64,000 bases of DNA from Blepharisma japonicum (Eukaryota > Ciliophora > Heterotrichea > Heterotrichida > Blepharismidae): the NCBI GenBank assembly GCA_949751835.1, contig CATKHK010000012.1:372001-436000 (forward strand). Direction: 5' to 3'. The translations under genes were made by a program, and so were the position numbers. The notes beneath the pieces are model-generated. The model ran no database searches and was not told where the DNA came from. It saw only the letters and a list, made by a program, of their open reading frames with translations. The number at the start of each line of letters is the position of its first letter. Position 1 is the first letter of the stretch. Positions 43,047-53,647 of the stretch are shown here, piece by piece.

Positions 43047-45644
43047 ATGTCTTTAGGATACTTAGCATTTCTATTATTCTTGGCAGCCCACGGACTTGAA
43101 GAAGAAGTATCAAAAGATCATGAATTAACAACTCTTGAAGAGACCTCTGAGAAATACGAGTTCCAAGCTGAAGTCGCAAGTCTCATGGATATCATTATAA
43201 ACTCTCTTTATATCAATAAAGAAGTCTTCTTAAGAGAGCTCATTTCTAATGCATCTGATGCAATGGACAAAGTCAGATTCCTCGCTCTAATGAACCCAGA
43301 AAAAGACTACGGTGAATTAGAAATCCGCATTTCTTACGATCCTGCCAAAAAAACCCTCACTATTTCAGACAAAGGAATTGGTATGACCAAAACTGATTTA
43401 GTCGAAAAACTAGGTACAGTCGCAAGATCAGGAACCACACAATTCTTAGAAGCTATCGCCAAAGGTGGCAGCATTAATCTAATTGGCCAATTCGGTGTTG
43501 GGTTTTACAGCAGCTTCTTAGCTGCCGACAAAGTTACCGTAATTAGTAAGCACGACGATGATGACCAATACATTTGGACCTCTTCTGCAGGACCTCAATT
43601 TACCGTCAAAAAAGACCCTAGAGGCAACACTTTAGGCAGAGGAACTGAAGTAATCCTGAAGCTTAAACAAGACGCTGAAGAATTTTTAGATAAAAAGACT
43701 ATCCAAGACACAATTAAAAGCTACTCAGAGTTCATAGATTATCCAATTTATTTATATTTGGAAAAAGATAAGTATATTGATGTGCCTATGAATGAAGAAG
43801 AAATAAAGGAAGCAGAAGAAAAAGAAGCCAAAAAATTGGAAGAAAAAAGAGCTGCTTTATTAAAAGAAAGAGAAGAAAAAATATCAAAAGGAGAAGAAGT
43901 CCCTGAAGAAATAGAAGAGCCGACACTCACTGATGAAGAAAAGAAAAGAACTAAGAGTGAAAAGACTACTGAATGGGTATGGGAACAGGTCAATACCAAG
44001 AAAGCAATATGGCTTAATGAGCCTAAAGAAAATAAAATCAAAGATTACGTTAAGCTGTACCAAACCCTCAAAAAGGACGGCTCAGAGCCTCTCTATTTTA
44101 CTCATTTCCATGGAGAAGGAGAAGTTGACTTCAGAGCGATTATTTTCCTCCCTGATAATCCTCCTGTGGATATGTACGAAGAAGTCACTAAATCTAAGTC
44201 AGGACTAAGACTCTACGTCAGAAGAGTTTTAATCACTGAAGGTCCTGAAGACTTAATTCCGAAGTACTTGAATTTCTTAAAAGGAGTTATTCATTCTGAC
44301 GATATGCCACTAAACGTCTCCAGAGAAACCTTGCAGCAGCAAAGAATCTTCAAAATCATGAACAACAAAATCGTCAAAAAAGTCCTTGACACTTTATTAG
44401 ACTTAGCTAATGATAAAGATGAATGGAAAGTAGAAAGGCCTAATGAAGAAGATTGGAAATATACAGGAGATGATGAAGAAGTCAAAAAAGAAATGGACCA
44501 AGAATACCAAGTTTTACTCAGATGGAGCCTTAAAAAAGGAAAAGAAAGATATGCAGAATTCTGGAAGAACTTTAATAAAGCAATCAAAACAGGAGTCATT
44601 GAGGATGCAAATAACAGAAATAAGCTGGTAAAATTATTAAGATTCCAAAGCACTGCTACAAGTGGAGATGAAAAAGATCTTACATCTTTTGCAGAATATG
44701 TGGAAAGAATGCCGTCAACCCAAGAGTTTATTTATTATCTTGCAGGAGAAGATTTAGAAGCTCTCAAAAAGGCTCCTCATATCCAAAAACTCGTGAAAAT
44801 GGGCTATGAAGTCATTTTGCTAGATGATCCTCTTGACGAATTCGCATTCAGCTATATTAAAGATTTTGATGAAAAAAAGGTCAAAAATTTGGCAAAAGGA
44901 GAACTTGACCTTGGAGTCATGACTGAGTATGAAGAAAAAAAGGAACAAAAACTTAAAGAATTGTTCAAACCACTTACTGATTGGTGGAAATCTCAACTAG
45001 GCAGAGAAGTCGACAAAGTTACACTTAGCAGAAGACTTACTACAGATCCAGTGGTCATTGTAAGCCAGGAATCCGGGTATACTGCCAATATGTATAGGAT
45101 TGCCAAGTCTCAAGCCTATTCAAATCAGCAAAAAATCCCTGATCATTATGTTCCTAGGAAAATCATGGAAATTAACCCAGCACATCCAGCAATCAAAAAG
45201 ATGCTTGAAATGGTAGAAGATGACCCAAGCACCCAACAATTAAGAGACTACTGCTGGATGTACTACTACACAGGCTTGTTAGCATCTGGCTTTGCTCTTA
45301 ATGAAGACCCTGATTTTTCAAGCAGGATTTATAGGATGATGAACAAAAAGATGCAGGTTTCACCTACAGAACCTTTGGCAGAGCCTGATTTGCCTGAAGG
45401 AAATGATGATGAAGAGGAAGAAGGTGAGAGCGAAGAAGGAGATGTGGAAATATTGGACAGCGAAAATGAAGGAGAAACTGAAAATGCTGATCAAACTGAA
45501 GGAGATATAGAGGAGGAATCGGTGCAAGAAGAAATTAAAGAAGAAGCAGTTGAAGAGCAAGAGCAAAAACAAACTGAAGAGTCTGCAGAATCTGAAAAAC
45601 CTAAGCAGGAAAGTTCAGATGAAGGTAAAAAAGTCGACCTTTAA
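43047..45644 (+). CDS. GRP94: Endoplasmic reticulum HSP90 (GRP94/endoplasmin)
   Basis: 865-residue HSP90 with a signal peptide (residues ~1-16). GHKL ATPase domain: YINKEVFLRELISNASDAMDKVR, DKGIGMTK, GTVARSGT and GQFGVGFYSSFL. A charged linker of about 80 residues follows (KEREEKISKGEEVPEE...), then the middle domain (RGVI-like LKGVIHSDDMPLNVSRETLQQ) and the C-terminal dimerisation domain, then a long Glu-rich tail. It lacks the MEEVD end of cytosolic HSP90. The final four residues are KVDL rather than KDEL, probably a local form of the ER retrieval signal; the PDI at 58848 ends in SEDL. It folds secretory and membrane proteins. Confidence 0.97.
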   Translation: MSLGYLAFLLFLAAHGLEEEVSKDHELTTLEETSEKYEFQAEVASLMDIIINSLYINKEVFLRELISNASDAMDKVRFLALMNPEKDYGELEIRISYDPAKKTLTISDKGIGMTKTDLVEKLGTVARSGTTQFLEAIAKGGSINLIGQFGVGFYSSFLAADKVTVISKHDDDDQYIWTSSAGPQFTVKKDPRGNTLGRGTEVILKLKQDAEEFLDKKTIQDTIKSYSEFIDYPIYLYLEKDKYIDVPMNEEEIKEAEEKEAKKLEEKRAALLKEREEKISKGEEVPEEIEEPTLTDEEKKRTKSEKTTEWVWEQVNTKKAIWLNEPKENKIKDYVKLYQTLKKDGSEPLYFTHFHGEGEVDFRAIIFLPDNPPVDMYEEVTKSKSGLRLYVRRVLITEGPEDLIPKYLNFLKGVIHSDDMPLNVSRETLQQQRIFKIMNNKIVKKVLDTLLDLANDKDEWKVERPNEEDWKYTGDDEEVKKEMDQEYQVLLRWSLKKGKERYAEFWKNFNKAIKTGVIEDANNRNKLVKLLRFQSTATSGDEKDLTSFAEYVERMPSTQEFIYYLAGEDLEALKKAPHIQKLVKMGYEVILLDDPLDEFAFSYIKDFDEKKVKNLAKGELDLGVMTEYEEKKEQKLKELFKPLTDWWKSQLGREVDKVTLSRRLTTDPVVIVSQESGYTANMYRIAKSQAYSNQQKIPDHYVPRKIMEINPAHPAIKKMLEMVEDDPSTQQLRDYCWMYYYTGLLASGFALNEDPDFSSRIYRMMNKKMQVSPTEPLAEPDLPEGNDDEEEEGESEEGDVEILDSENEGETENADQTEGDIEEESVQEEIKEEAVEEQEQKQTEESAESEKPKQESSDEGKKVDL

Positions 45645-45721
45645 AATAAAAATAGATTAAATTTTAAGTGTGTTAAAATATTATAAAAAATTATACAAAT
45701 TTATAAGTATTTTTAAATTAA

Positions 45722-47239
45722 ATGGAGGAAGAGAACTCAAAAATCACAATGACAGTTGATATAGGCGACGGAGAAACAGGAATAATCAGTATTAGTGCCA
45801 GTGATAGCCCTGAAGAACTTGCCAAGGCTTTCGCATTTAAACATGGCTTAGAAAAAGAATTAGAAAAATCACTAGCAAGATTAATTAAACAAAACAAAGA
45901 CATAATGATGGGCACATCATCGAAAAGCTCAATTTCAGAAGAAGCCAAACAAAGCTTTGTGCAAATAACTGAGCATCACGCTGAAGAAGAGGAAAGTTCT
46001 TCACCTACAATTACTCAAAAACAGACAGTTTTTAATAGAGAAAAAGCTGAAGAAGAAGTCTTCAAGCGTCTTTATTCCGAAAGAAAACTAATCTCCAGAT
46101 CTTCTAATGTTAAAAACAGTCCACGCACATTATCCTACGCAAGTGCTCCGCCCGTGAATCATTGTATAGCATTATATGAGCAAGGAAAAATCCAAAAGCA
46201 AGTCAGTTGAAGGAAAAGCCTAGCCAAAAAAATGCAATCACAAGAAAAAGTTGACAAAGAATTGACTTTTAAGCCTGTGATCAATGAAAGCTCAAACTTA
46301 GTCTCTCCCAGAGTTTCGCATAAAACTGAAGATCTGCTGATCAAAAGCATCGTCCAAAAAAGAGAAAATATTTGTGACTTGGCTAATCATAAGGTGCAAG
46401 AAATGATGAGAGAATGCACATTTTCACCAAGCATTGACCCTTTAAGCTCTTTAATTGACCAGTATAAAAATCAGCCAAGCCCAAGATTTGAGCGTTTATT
46501 TGATAATGCAAAGGTAAAGGAAGATAAGATGCTAAAATTGTCAGAAAATGCAGATGCATTTCCTTTTAAACCTACACTAGTTGCGAAACAGCAGAATTTA
46601 GATGACAAAACTAGGGAAGCATGCATACAAAGGCTGCTTTATTCAAAAGAAAGGTTCAATCGGTTAATGGACGAAGCAAGGAGGAAAAAAGAAAGCTTGG
46701 TTGACGAAAAAACTGGCCAACCACTTTTTAGACCTGTAACTGGCAGAAGCCCAGAGTCTCCAAGACCAAAACAAGTTTGGGAACACTTATATATTTTAGG
46801 AAGAGAGTCAGCGAATTTAAGCACAAAAGAGCCTGAACATTGAAGAAGCTTAACAGAAATCCCAAAAACAACTGAAATAACAGACAAAATTTACCAAGAC
46901 TTTAAGTTGAAACGATATATGAAGATTTTTTCACGATTAGACGCTGACGAGGATGGAATTGTTTCTAGTGAAAATGCTGATTGAGCTGCACTTGATGAAA
47001 AAACTGCAGAAATTGCAAGGCTTGCTATAACAAAAGCAGGGGAAAGCAATGTTAAATTCAGCATATTTTTTGAAAAGATTGATCCAATTGTTATGAGACT
47101 AGGAGTTGAAGAAAGGGCTTGGATTTTGAAAAGAGATGAAATGGCTCATGAACTTACTAATCATTGGAGGGAAAGTAGAAGTCAGGTTCAGTCATTAAGT
47201 AGGCTGGATTTAAGAAGTAGTGTCTCGATTGCTAAATAA
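45722..47239 (+). CDS. F-x-P repeat protein with EF-hand-like loop
   Basis: 505 residues as one frame with TGA as Trp (46208, 46841 and one near 46982). The N-terminal ~65 residues form a small alpha/beta-looking module (ITMTVDIGDGETGIISISASDSPEELAKAF, then HGLEKELEKSLARLI). The middle has at least four spaced motifs of the form F-x-P near TF/PF/LF (LTFKPVINES, CTFSPSIDP, FPFKPTLVA, LFRPVTGRS), a repeat seen in many ciliate cytoskeletal or basal-body proteins. Near the end DADEDGIVSSEN resembles an EF-hand calcium loop with one acidic position weak. No enzyme domain is present. Confidence 0.8.
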
Positions 47240-47437
47240 TGATAAATTCAAAAATTTTACTTGTTTTGATATATTTAGCAAATATTAAAATTTTTATCAG
47301 AAATGTTTCTTTAATTAGCTTAATTTATAGTCGCTTTTAATATTTTTTAGCAGTTTACAGCTAATTGTTTCATTTTAAGAGTATAGAGATAATTATTAAC
47401 TTATTTATATATTGTCAATTAAAGTTTGAGGCGCTAA

Positions 47438-47740
47438 TTAGCAGTCACACTCAGGTCTGTAAGTTGAAGAAAGATTTCGAGACTCATCTAAACTTAATAA
47501 GCTGAGTCTTCTAGAGTCTGCCGTTGGCTGTTTGCAATCATTTTTTTTTGATAACACGCTTAATCTTCTTGTCCTGGAATCTTCAAGACATGACGAAGCT
47601 TCACTTATCGCAAATAAACTCCATTTTCGCTCACTAGCTATGACTACTTTAGGAGCAGCTAAAGGAATTCTTTTGGAAGGCCTTTGCTGATCATCGCCTT
47701 GGGTTATTTGAATTCTCATTTTGTGGTGAACGCAGCCCAT
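47438..47740 (-). CDS. Small protein with MGC N terminus, 100 aa
   Basis: The start MGCVHHK has the Gly2/Cys3 pattern of dual myristoylation and palmitoylation. The rest is polar, with three RRLSxLS-type repeats (RRLSVLS, RRLSLLS and a related site), each a strong consensus for basophilic kinases such as PKA (R-R-x-S). It ends in CDC. No domain is recognised. It looks like a membrane-tethered phosphorylation target; this is inference from motifs only. Confidence 0.6.
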   Translation of the reverse strand: MGCVHHKMRIQITQGDDQQRPSKRIPLAAPKVVIASERKWSLFAISEASSCLEDSRTRRLSVLSKKNDCKQPTADSRRLSLLSLDESRNLSSTYRPECDC

Positions 47741-48124
47741 TATTTAAAAATAATTTTCCAATAAAATGGAATTTTACATTTTATAGTGATGAATTTTTGC
47801 ACCAGGACAATTAAATTAATGTATCACATAGAAGAAATAAATTTTTATTTATAAAGATTATGAAAAGAACATTGATTTGTATTTTCTGGATTTAATTAAT
47901 TTTAATGATACCATAACAATAGAAAAGCTAGGAATGATCTAGAGAAACTTTGTGCTCAAAATAGTTACTCATTAGAGAAGCTATTTTAAATTAAACAAAA
48001 AATGGATAAGCTGCAATAAATTGCAAAATACTTCTAATTAAATATAAGTTATTTATCAAAAATAAACTTAGCACTTATATATTAATTATTCAACTCTTAG
48101 AGTGAAATTTCATTAATATTAAAT
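47741..48124. other. Intergenic region
   Basis: 384 AT-rich bases between two minus-strand genes. No gene or structure is supported. Confidence 0.4.
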
Positions 48125-49414
48125 TTAGCACAGTAAAGATTCATTATAAACTTTATGAATTTTTTCCTCAACAGATTCAATCGGTAAGCCTAAGTCCAAT
48201 GCTAGCTTTGACATCATTGATTCTGAAGGCTTGCTTATAACTTGACCCATTAAAACTAGCTTGATGACTTCACAAATCCTAGATAGCTGGCCTTCTGTAG
48301 CTTTACAGCATTCCCCAGCACCATAAGGAAAATTCAAACTTATTAATTCAGACAAGTCAACAAGCGGCCCTGAATAGTCTGACAAATTAAGCCATTCATG
48401 CTCAAGTAAGCTTAAAGCAGAAGGCCTCCTGCTTGCAGTATGCTGCAAGCAAAGGCACAAAAAGCTTTTAGCCTTACTTGAAAGCCTATCAATCATTGGA
48501 TCTGAGCCCAACGAATGCATCAGACAGCATTCATGAGGCGATGTATCTTCAGTTATTGTATTACCCCCACACAAGCATGTTAATAATAATTGTCCTAAAG
48601 CATAAATATCATTAGGAATAGACATAACTTGATTTGATCTCCTTTTTGTCAAGCCAAGGCTCAATTTCACATGTCCATTTCTTGAAAATAAAATCTGGGT
48701 CGGAGAAATCCCTCCATATATTTCACTTTTACAGTGAAAAAACGCTAATCCTTTTAAAACTTTTTTGGCTATATATGCAAGCGGCTTTTCAGGTATTGCT
48801 CCAAGCGTATTCAAAAGGTTTGCGAGGCTTCCTCCATGCATATGATCTGTGATAACACTAACACACCCTTCTGGTGAGTTTCAAAAACTTGCACTTATAT
48901 TTACAAGAAATTTACACTTTTTCTGGAAATTCTGTCATTGGCCAATCCAGTCTTTCAGTTTCGTCCTTTCTTCAACAGTGCTAATAGGCATTTGCTTAAC
49001 TGTGAAAAGTGCCAATGTAGGAGCATGAAGAACTTTTTTAATGCTGCCTTTGAGAGATTGAGAAGGATAATGACTTAGTGTGATCATCTCTTCAAGCTGA
49101 ACTTGGCAATGAGGGAGGATTGTTTTTCTTTTGCTATTTTTCTTCAGAAAAGGCTCAAAGGATTTATCATCATAATTAATTGGGATTTTTTCTAGTTTTT
49201 TTAATGCTTTTGTCAAGCTTGAGTGCTCTTTTGGACCGAGCTTTATCGGTGAGAGCAATTTTTTTAATTTTTTGTGCTCTTCGATTTCTTCTATGTCCTC
49301 ATATGACTTTTTCTTAAGTATATGAGATGCTTGAGAAAATGCTTTTGGGAGTCTGCATGAAATAAGCGGCTTTGTTAGTGGTTTTTGTTTAGATTCGTCA
49401 GATACTTTGTTCAT
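48125..49414 (-). CDS. MAP2K-like pseudokinase
   Basis: A 429-residue frame (TGA as Trp at residues 160 and about 178). After a basic N terminus (1-100), residues ~105-355 follow the protein kinase fold and look most like STE7/MAPKK: FTVKQM with Lys140 in the VAIK position, then SVITDHMHGGSLANLL, YIAKKVLKGLAFFH, NDIYALGQLLLTCL and the RRPSALSLLEHEWL end. The HRD motif is replaced by YGG (233-235) and DFG by SLG (252-254), so both catalytic Asp are gone; the Gly-rich loop is also not recognisable. It is expected to be catalytically dead and to act as a scaffold or allosteric partner. The C-terminal 65 residues resemble an NTF2-like or helical extension seen in protist MAPKKs. Confidence 0.78.
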
Positions 49415-49726
49415 GAATTTAAAATACTTTGATTATTTTTTCATTGAATATTCTTAAAAATGGATTCAAGGAATATAAAACACCTTGAAGATACCGCCAT
49501 AAAAAATAGGTAGCGTCTTGAAAATTAACCAAGCTCATATGATTATTCTATTTCCTTATTGCAATTTGATGTCATTTTTTTTAGTTTTATGGAGGTCATC
49601 ATAAAATTCTAGTAAAAATACGTCTATCATTTAGTTTTACTCATATCAGTATTATTTAAATCCTTTGTTTTCTATTGGCCATTTAACTCTTTTATTTGGC
49701 ATACTTGATCTGAGGTAATCTGATAA
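49415..49726. other. Intergenic region, divergent promoters
   Basis: 312 AT-rich bases between the pseudokinase and RBR ligase starts. No gene is supported. Confidence 0.4.
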
Positions 49727-50593
49727 ATGGAAATTCAAAGAAGACGACCAAGCATTGATGCTGAAATATTTGACGAATTACTTAAAATCCATACTGTTGC
49801 CGTCCAAAATCCAGCAATTGAAGACGTTAAAGAAAAGCAGCAAAACACAGAAACTATAGTAGCCTCACCTATTATTTCAAATGAAAATAAAGAACCAGAA
49901 AAGGCTCCAATTATAAAAACATACTGTAAAATCTGTATGAACGATGAGGAAACAATCATTACTTTTGATTGCTCTCATGGATTTTGCAGCAATTGTGCTA
50001 ATATGCTACTTTTATATTACATAGAGTCAGGAAACGTATCTGAAGAATTTGCAACCTGTCCTGACTGCAAGTGGCCGATTACCGACGATTTTTTTCAAAT
50101 TCTTCCAGAAGAAGCTTATTTCCGGTACAAATACCTATATGAGAAATATAAAGTTAATAAAATAGTTGCTTCTGGAGCAGCCATTTTGTGTCCAGTCACT
50201 GATTGCCCAGGATACGCCCATATAATTCAAGATCAAAAAACCTCTGCTTGCACAAAATGCATGGCAACAATATGTATTTCATGCAAATCAGGAACTCATC
50301 CTGGACAAACTTGTGAAGAATACGCTGCTGAAAATAAGGATACACAAATGGACTCACTCTTAAGATCGAGATATTGAAAAAGATGCCCCACATGTGGAGT
50401 TGCTGTTGAAAGGACAGAAGGCTGCAATTTTATGGTATGCTATTCAACCTTCTGCCAAGGCTCTCATGCATTTTGTTATGCATGTGGAAAATACTTGATT
50501 GAAGATACATATTATATGCACTTCACTAATCCTTTAATTGATGACAATAATTGCAATACCCTACTGGGTGACACTGACCATGACTACGTTTAA
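49727..50593 (+). CDS. RBR-type E3 ubiquitin ligase
   Basis: 288 residues with a TGA-encoded Trp at 50375-50377. RING1 at about 67-118 (CKICMNDEETIITFDCSHGFCSNCANMLL...CPDC), in-between-RING at about 150-205 (CPVTDCPGYAHI...CTKCMATICISCKSGTHPGQTC), and RING2 at about 219-262 (RCPTCGVAVERTEGCNFMVC). The Cys of EGCNFM is the expected catalytic residue that takes ubiquitin from the E2 as a thioester, as in Parkin and HHARI. There are no ARI, UBL or membrane extensions, so this is a minimal RBR ligase; substrates are unknown. Confidence 0.92.
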
Positions 50594-50743
50594 TTAATAT
50601 ATAATTAATAATTTCAATTCATAATATGTTATTCTGATATTTTCTTTCTCTATCAATATAATAATTATTACAATTCTATTAAAATTTATACATTTGAAAA
50701 TATTAATTAGGACATTTTGATTTTTTGTTAGTTTAATATAATT

Positions 50744-52600
50744 ATGAATTTTTTATTGATATATTTGATTTTCTTTTTATTCTCCGCTTATGGATCAGAA
50801 GAAGGAAGAGATCTATATGAAGTAGCTGAGGAAATGATCAAGGACTACAACTCACATACTCTTGATATTTTATATCTTAAGCAAACTCTAGAAAAATCCT
50901 TAGAATTAGGAGTTGTAGAAGCGTTAACTAGACTAGGTGAATTATATTTCTTTGGCTTCCCGATATCACCTGACAATCCAAGCTTCAATTCTGAGTTTAT
51001 TGATGAAAAAGGCCATTTTAAGCACGATATTCCTAAAGCAATGAGCTATTTTATTCAGGCTGGAAATTATGGAGACACTGATGCTCTTTTTTATTTATCC
51101 TTATTATACCAGCAAGATAAAATTGTCAGTGATTTTGAAGAATACTTATACTCATTTACTTTCAACAATGTGCAAGAAACCTATGCAAAAGTAGACGATT
51201 TCGACTCAATTCTGCTAAGGGCGGCTTCTGCAAGTGCTTTTACGACTTGCAGAAATCTGAACCCAGAATTTCTTGATTTAGTATCAAATATTTCACAAGT
51301 CGAGTTCATTCAGGTCCCTTTTATTTCTGAAAGCTGCCCATTAGATTGTAATGAATATGCAATTTACGCTTATAGTGTAGCTGAAGATACCATTAAAAAT
51401 ATCGCTAAGTTAGGATCTGATGAGCAAGACTTAGTAATTTTAGAAGAAATTGACGAAAGCTATGATGACCACGAAGCAGAAAAAATTTTAAACCTAGCCA
51501 CAATGCAAGCGGAGCACAGAGGAGGCGCTGGAGCAATGAACTTAGCTGAGAACTATTTATTTGGCAACCAAGAAGCTGGGATTGAAAGGAACCCAGAGCA
51601 AGCAATACGATACTATCAAATGGCTGCGGAAGATGGAAACGTTAGGGCTTTAGAAAATTTAGGACTATTTCACATTCAAGGTATTGGAACTGAAAAAAAT
51701 ACAACATTAGCATTAGAATATTTAGAAGAAGCCAAGTCGCATGGCTCGGTCCAAGCTTACAATCTCCTAGGGTATATCTATTTTAATGGTGCTGGACTTC
51801 CTCAAGATATAGAAAAAGCTATAAACTACATGCAAAAAGCTGCAGATATGGGGAGCAAGGAGTCTATGAGCAACCTTGGAATTGCTTACCTTCATGGAGC
51901 AGGAGTGCAAAAAAGCCTTGCAAAAGCTTATAAGCTATTTGACACAGCAGCAGAGCTAGGTCACACTCCAGCACTATTTAATAAAGCTTATATGATATAT
52001 CAAGGATTAGGCGTAAACTCTTCATGTGAAGATGCGATTGGTCTTTACATAAAAGTCATAAATCGAGGGAAATTAGCGCACTATGGACAAAGGGCATACT
52101 CGTTTTTTAGGAACGGGAATTATTTAGGCGCATATCTAAACTATATGCTTGCAGGGGCCGTAGGATTCAAAAATGCTATTATTAATTTAGCTTATATGTG
52201 GGAATCAGGTTTGGCACCATTTCATTGCAGGGATGCTAAAATGCATTGTGCTGCTAGTTATTATAGTTTAGCAGCTATATCGAGCCAGTCAAGTTATGCG
52301 TATTATAAACTGGGGAATATTGCATTTGATAAAGAATATTTTGAAAGTGCTTATTTGCTGTATTTGAATGCTGAAGATGATATAGGTGCTGCAGCATTTA
52401 ATTTAGCGTATATGAGACAATTTGGAATAGGGACTTCGATCAGCTTGGAGAAAGCTGAGAGTGACTATGAGAATATTATTTATAAATCACGAGCAGAAAT
52501 ATATGACCATGCTGATATGTTTCCTGCATACTTTGCGCTTTATTATATGAAGTTAAAGAGATTTGCACAAAATCTTCCATTAGTTAATACGCTTTGGTAA
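50744..52600 (+). CDS. SEL1-repeat ER protein (SEL1L/HRD3-like)
   Basis: 618 residues with a signal peptide (about 1-17, MNFLLIYLIFFLFSAYG) and at least nine SEL1-like repeats, including GVVEALTRLGELYFFG, GNVRALENLGLFHIQGIGTEKN, GSVQAYNLLGYIYFNGAGLPQDIEKAINYMQKAADMGS and SKESMSNLGIAYLHGAGVQKS. Repeats fall in an N-terminal, middle and C-terminal group as in SEL1L/Hrd3, the lumenal partner of the HRD1 ubiquitin ligase in ER-associated degradation. Unlike animal SEL1L, no C-terminal transmembrane helix is visible: the chain ends with NLPLVNTLW. It may therefore be soluble in the ER, or be another secretory SEL1 protein. Confidence 0.85.
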   Translation: MNFLLIYLIFFLFSAYGSEEGRDLYEVAEEMIKDYNSHTLDILYLKQTLEKSLELGVVEALTRLGELYFFGFPISPDNPSFNSEFIDEKGHFKHDIPKAMSYFIQAGNYGDTDALFYLSLLYQQDKIVSDFEEYLYSFTFNNVQETYAKVDDFDSILLRAASASAFTTCRNLNPEFLDLVSNISQVEFIQVPFISESCPLDCNEYAIYAYSVAEDTIKNIAKLGSDEQDLVILEEIDESYDDHEAEKILNLATMQAEHRGGAGAMNLAENYLFGNQEAGIERNPEQAIRYYQMAAEDGNVRALENLGLFHIQGIGTEKNTTLALEYLEEAKSHGSVQAYNLLGYIYFNGAGLPQDIEKAINYMQKAADMGSKESMSNLGIAYLHGAGVQKSLAKAYKLFDTAAELGHTPALFNKAYMIYQGLGVNSSCEDAIGLYIKVINRGKLAHYGQRAYSFFRNGNYLGAYLNYMLAGAVGFKNAIINLAYMWESGLAPFHCRDAKMHCAASYYSLAAISSQSSYAYYKLGNIAFDKEYFESAYLLYLNAEDDIGAAAFNLAYMRQFGIGTSISLEKAESDYENIIYKSRAEIYDHADMFPAYFALYYMKLKRFAQNLPLVNTLW

Positions 52601-52719
52601 TCTTTAAAGTATATAACATCGGAAAATAGCAAAATTAAAAATCTCTTACAAAAGTTTATATGTTTAGTTAATTATAGTTACATTATCGTATAAGCTACTT
52701 GATTTTCTGATACAAGCAT

Positions 52720-53307
52720 TTATAATGAGCATAGGCTAGGCAATTTCAGCTTCACTTCTGAGCTCCTGTGGTCCAAATTTGGGACTTTTAAAACGCATGG
52801 ATCTCTCAATGACTCATCAATTCTTTCGAAACTGATATTTTCATTACCATCACAAAACTTTCGATCTTTTATTAATTTGTTGACACCCAGACTTAAAATT
52901 CTTTTCTGAATCAATAATAAATTATTTCTTGCTGAATGGTTTTTTAGTATAAGCCCATCAAGTCTTTTGAATTCTTCATCTAAGGAGCTATCAACTGAGA
53001 AAAGATTATGTTGCTTGCTTGGAAGTGGGGTCACTGATTTTATGAGTGGTAGCGGTTCAACTGATCTTGAATCTCTTCTTAAGTTAAAATGAGAATCTCT
53101 TCTTTTTATGACTGAGAGGGTTCTCAGAGAATTTTCTTTTTTAATTACTATGGGCTTCTTCTGTATCAAACTTATGTTTGAGACTGAATTATCGTTTTTT
53201 GGGACGGACTTATTTATTTGGTATGCAGGCTTCTGTCGTTGCTTTTTGACAACTGGTCCGTATATAGATGCGATTTGCGCTATACTAGATTTCATATTTA
53301 TGCACAA
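52720..53307 (-). CDS. Hypothetical basic protein, 195 aa
   Basis: The frame runs from ATG 53307 (a second ATG four codons later is also possible) to TAA. The sequence is basic and Ser/Lys-rich with dispersed RRDS sites (KRRDSHFNLRRDSRS), a consensus for basophilic kinases. No domain, signal peptide or membrane span. The last third (ERIDESLRDPCVLKVPNLDHRSSEVKL) may be ordered. The function is unknown. Confidence 0.6.
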   Translation of the reverse strand: MCINMKSSIAQIASIYGPVVKKQRQKPAYQINKSVPKNDNSVSNISLIQKKPIVIKKENSLRTLSVIKRRDSHFNLRRDSRSVEPLPLIKSVTPLPSKQHNLFSVDSSLDEEFKRLDGLILKNHSARNNLLLIQKRILSLGVNKLIKDRKFCDGNENISFERIDESLRDPCVLKVPNLDHRSSEVKLKLPSLCSL

Positions 53308-53647
53308 TAAGATTAGCTGATAATTTTTATCCTATGTGGTAAGTATTTTTACTTTAACTTGAAAATGCAAGTCCGATATTCTATAACTAAGCTGCTTCTC
53401 TTATGATTGCAAGCTTAAAGTCATAAATTTTGTCAAAGGGCAAACATTGTATTTTCGCCTCATTTTATTTCTTGAAAATTATAATAAGCAGTAGGCAAGT
53501 GCAAAACATTTATCAGACTAATTAGTTTTCATAACTTTGAGCTATTCTATAATTATACTTATTTTAATAATTTTCAGCAAATATTTTATTTATAGAACAT
53601 AATTATAAGCCTTAATCTATAGAGAAAGCACAATTTAATTTATTCTA
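53308..53647. other. Intergenic region
   Basis: 340 AT-rich bases between two minus-strand genes. Nothing is supported. Confidence 0.4.
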
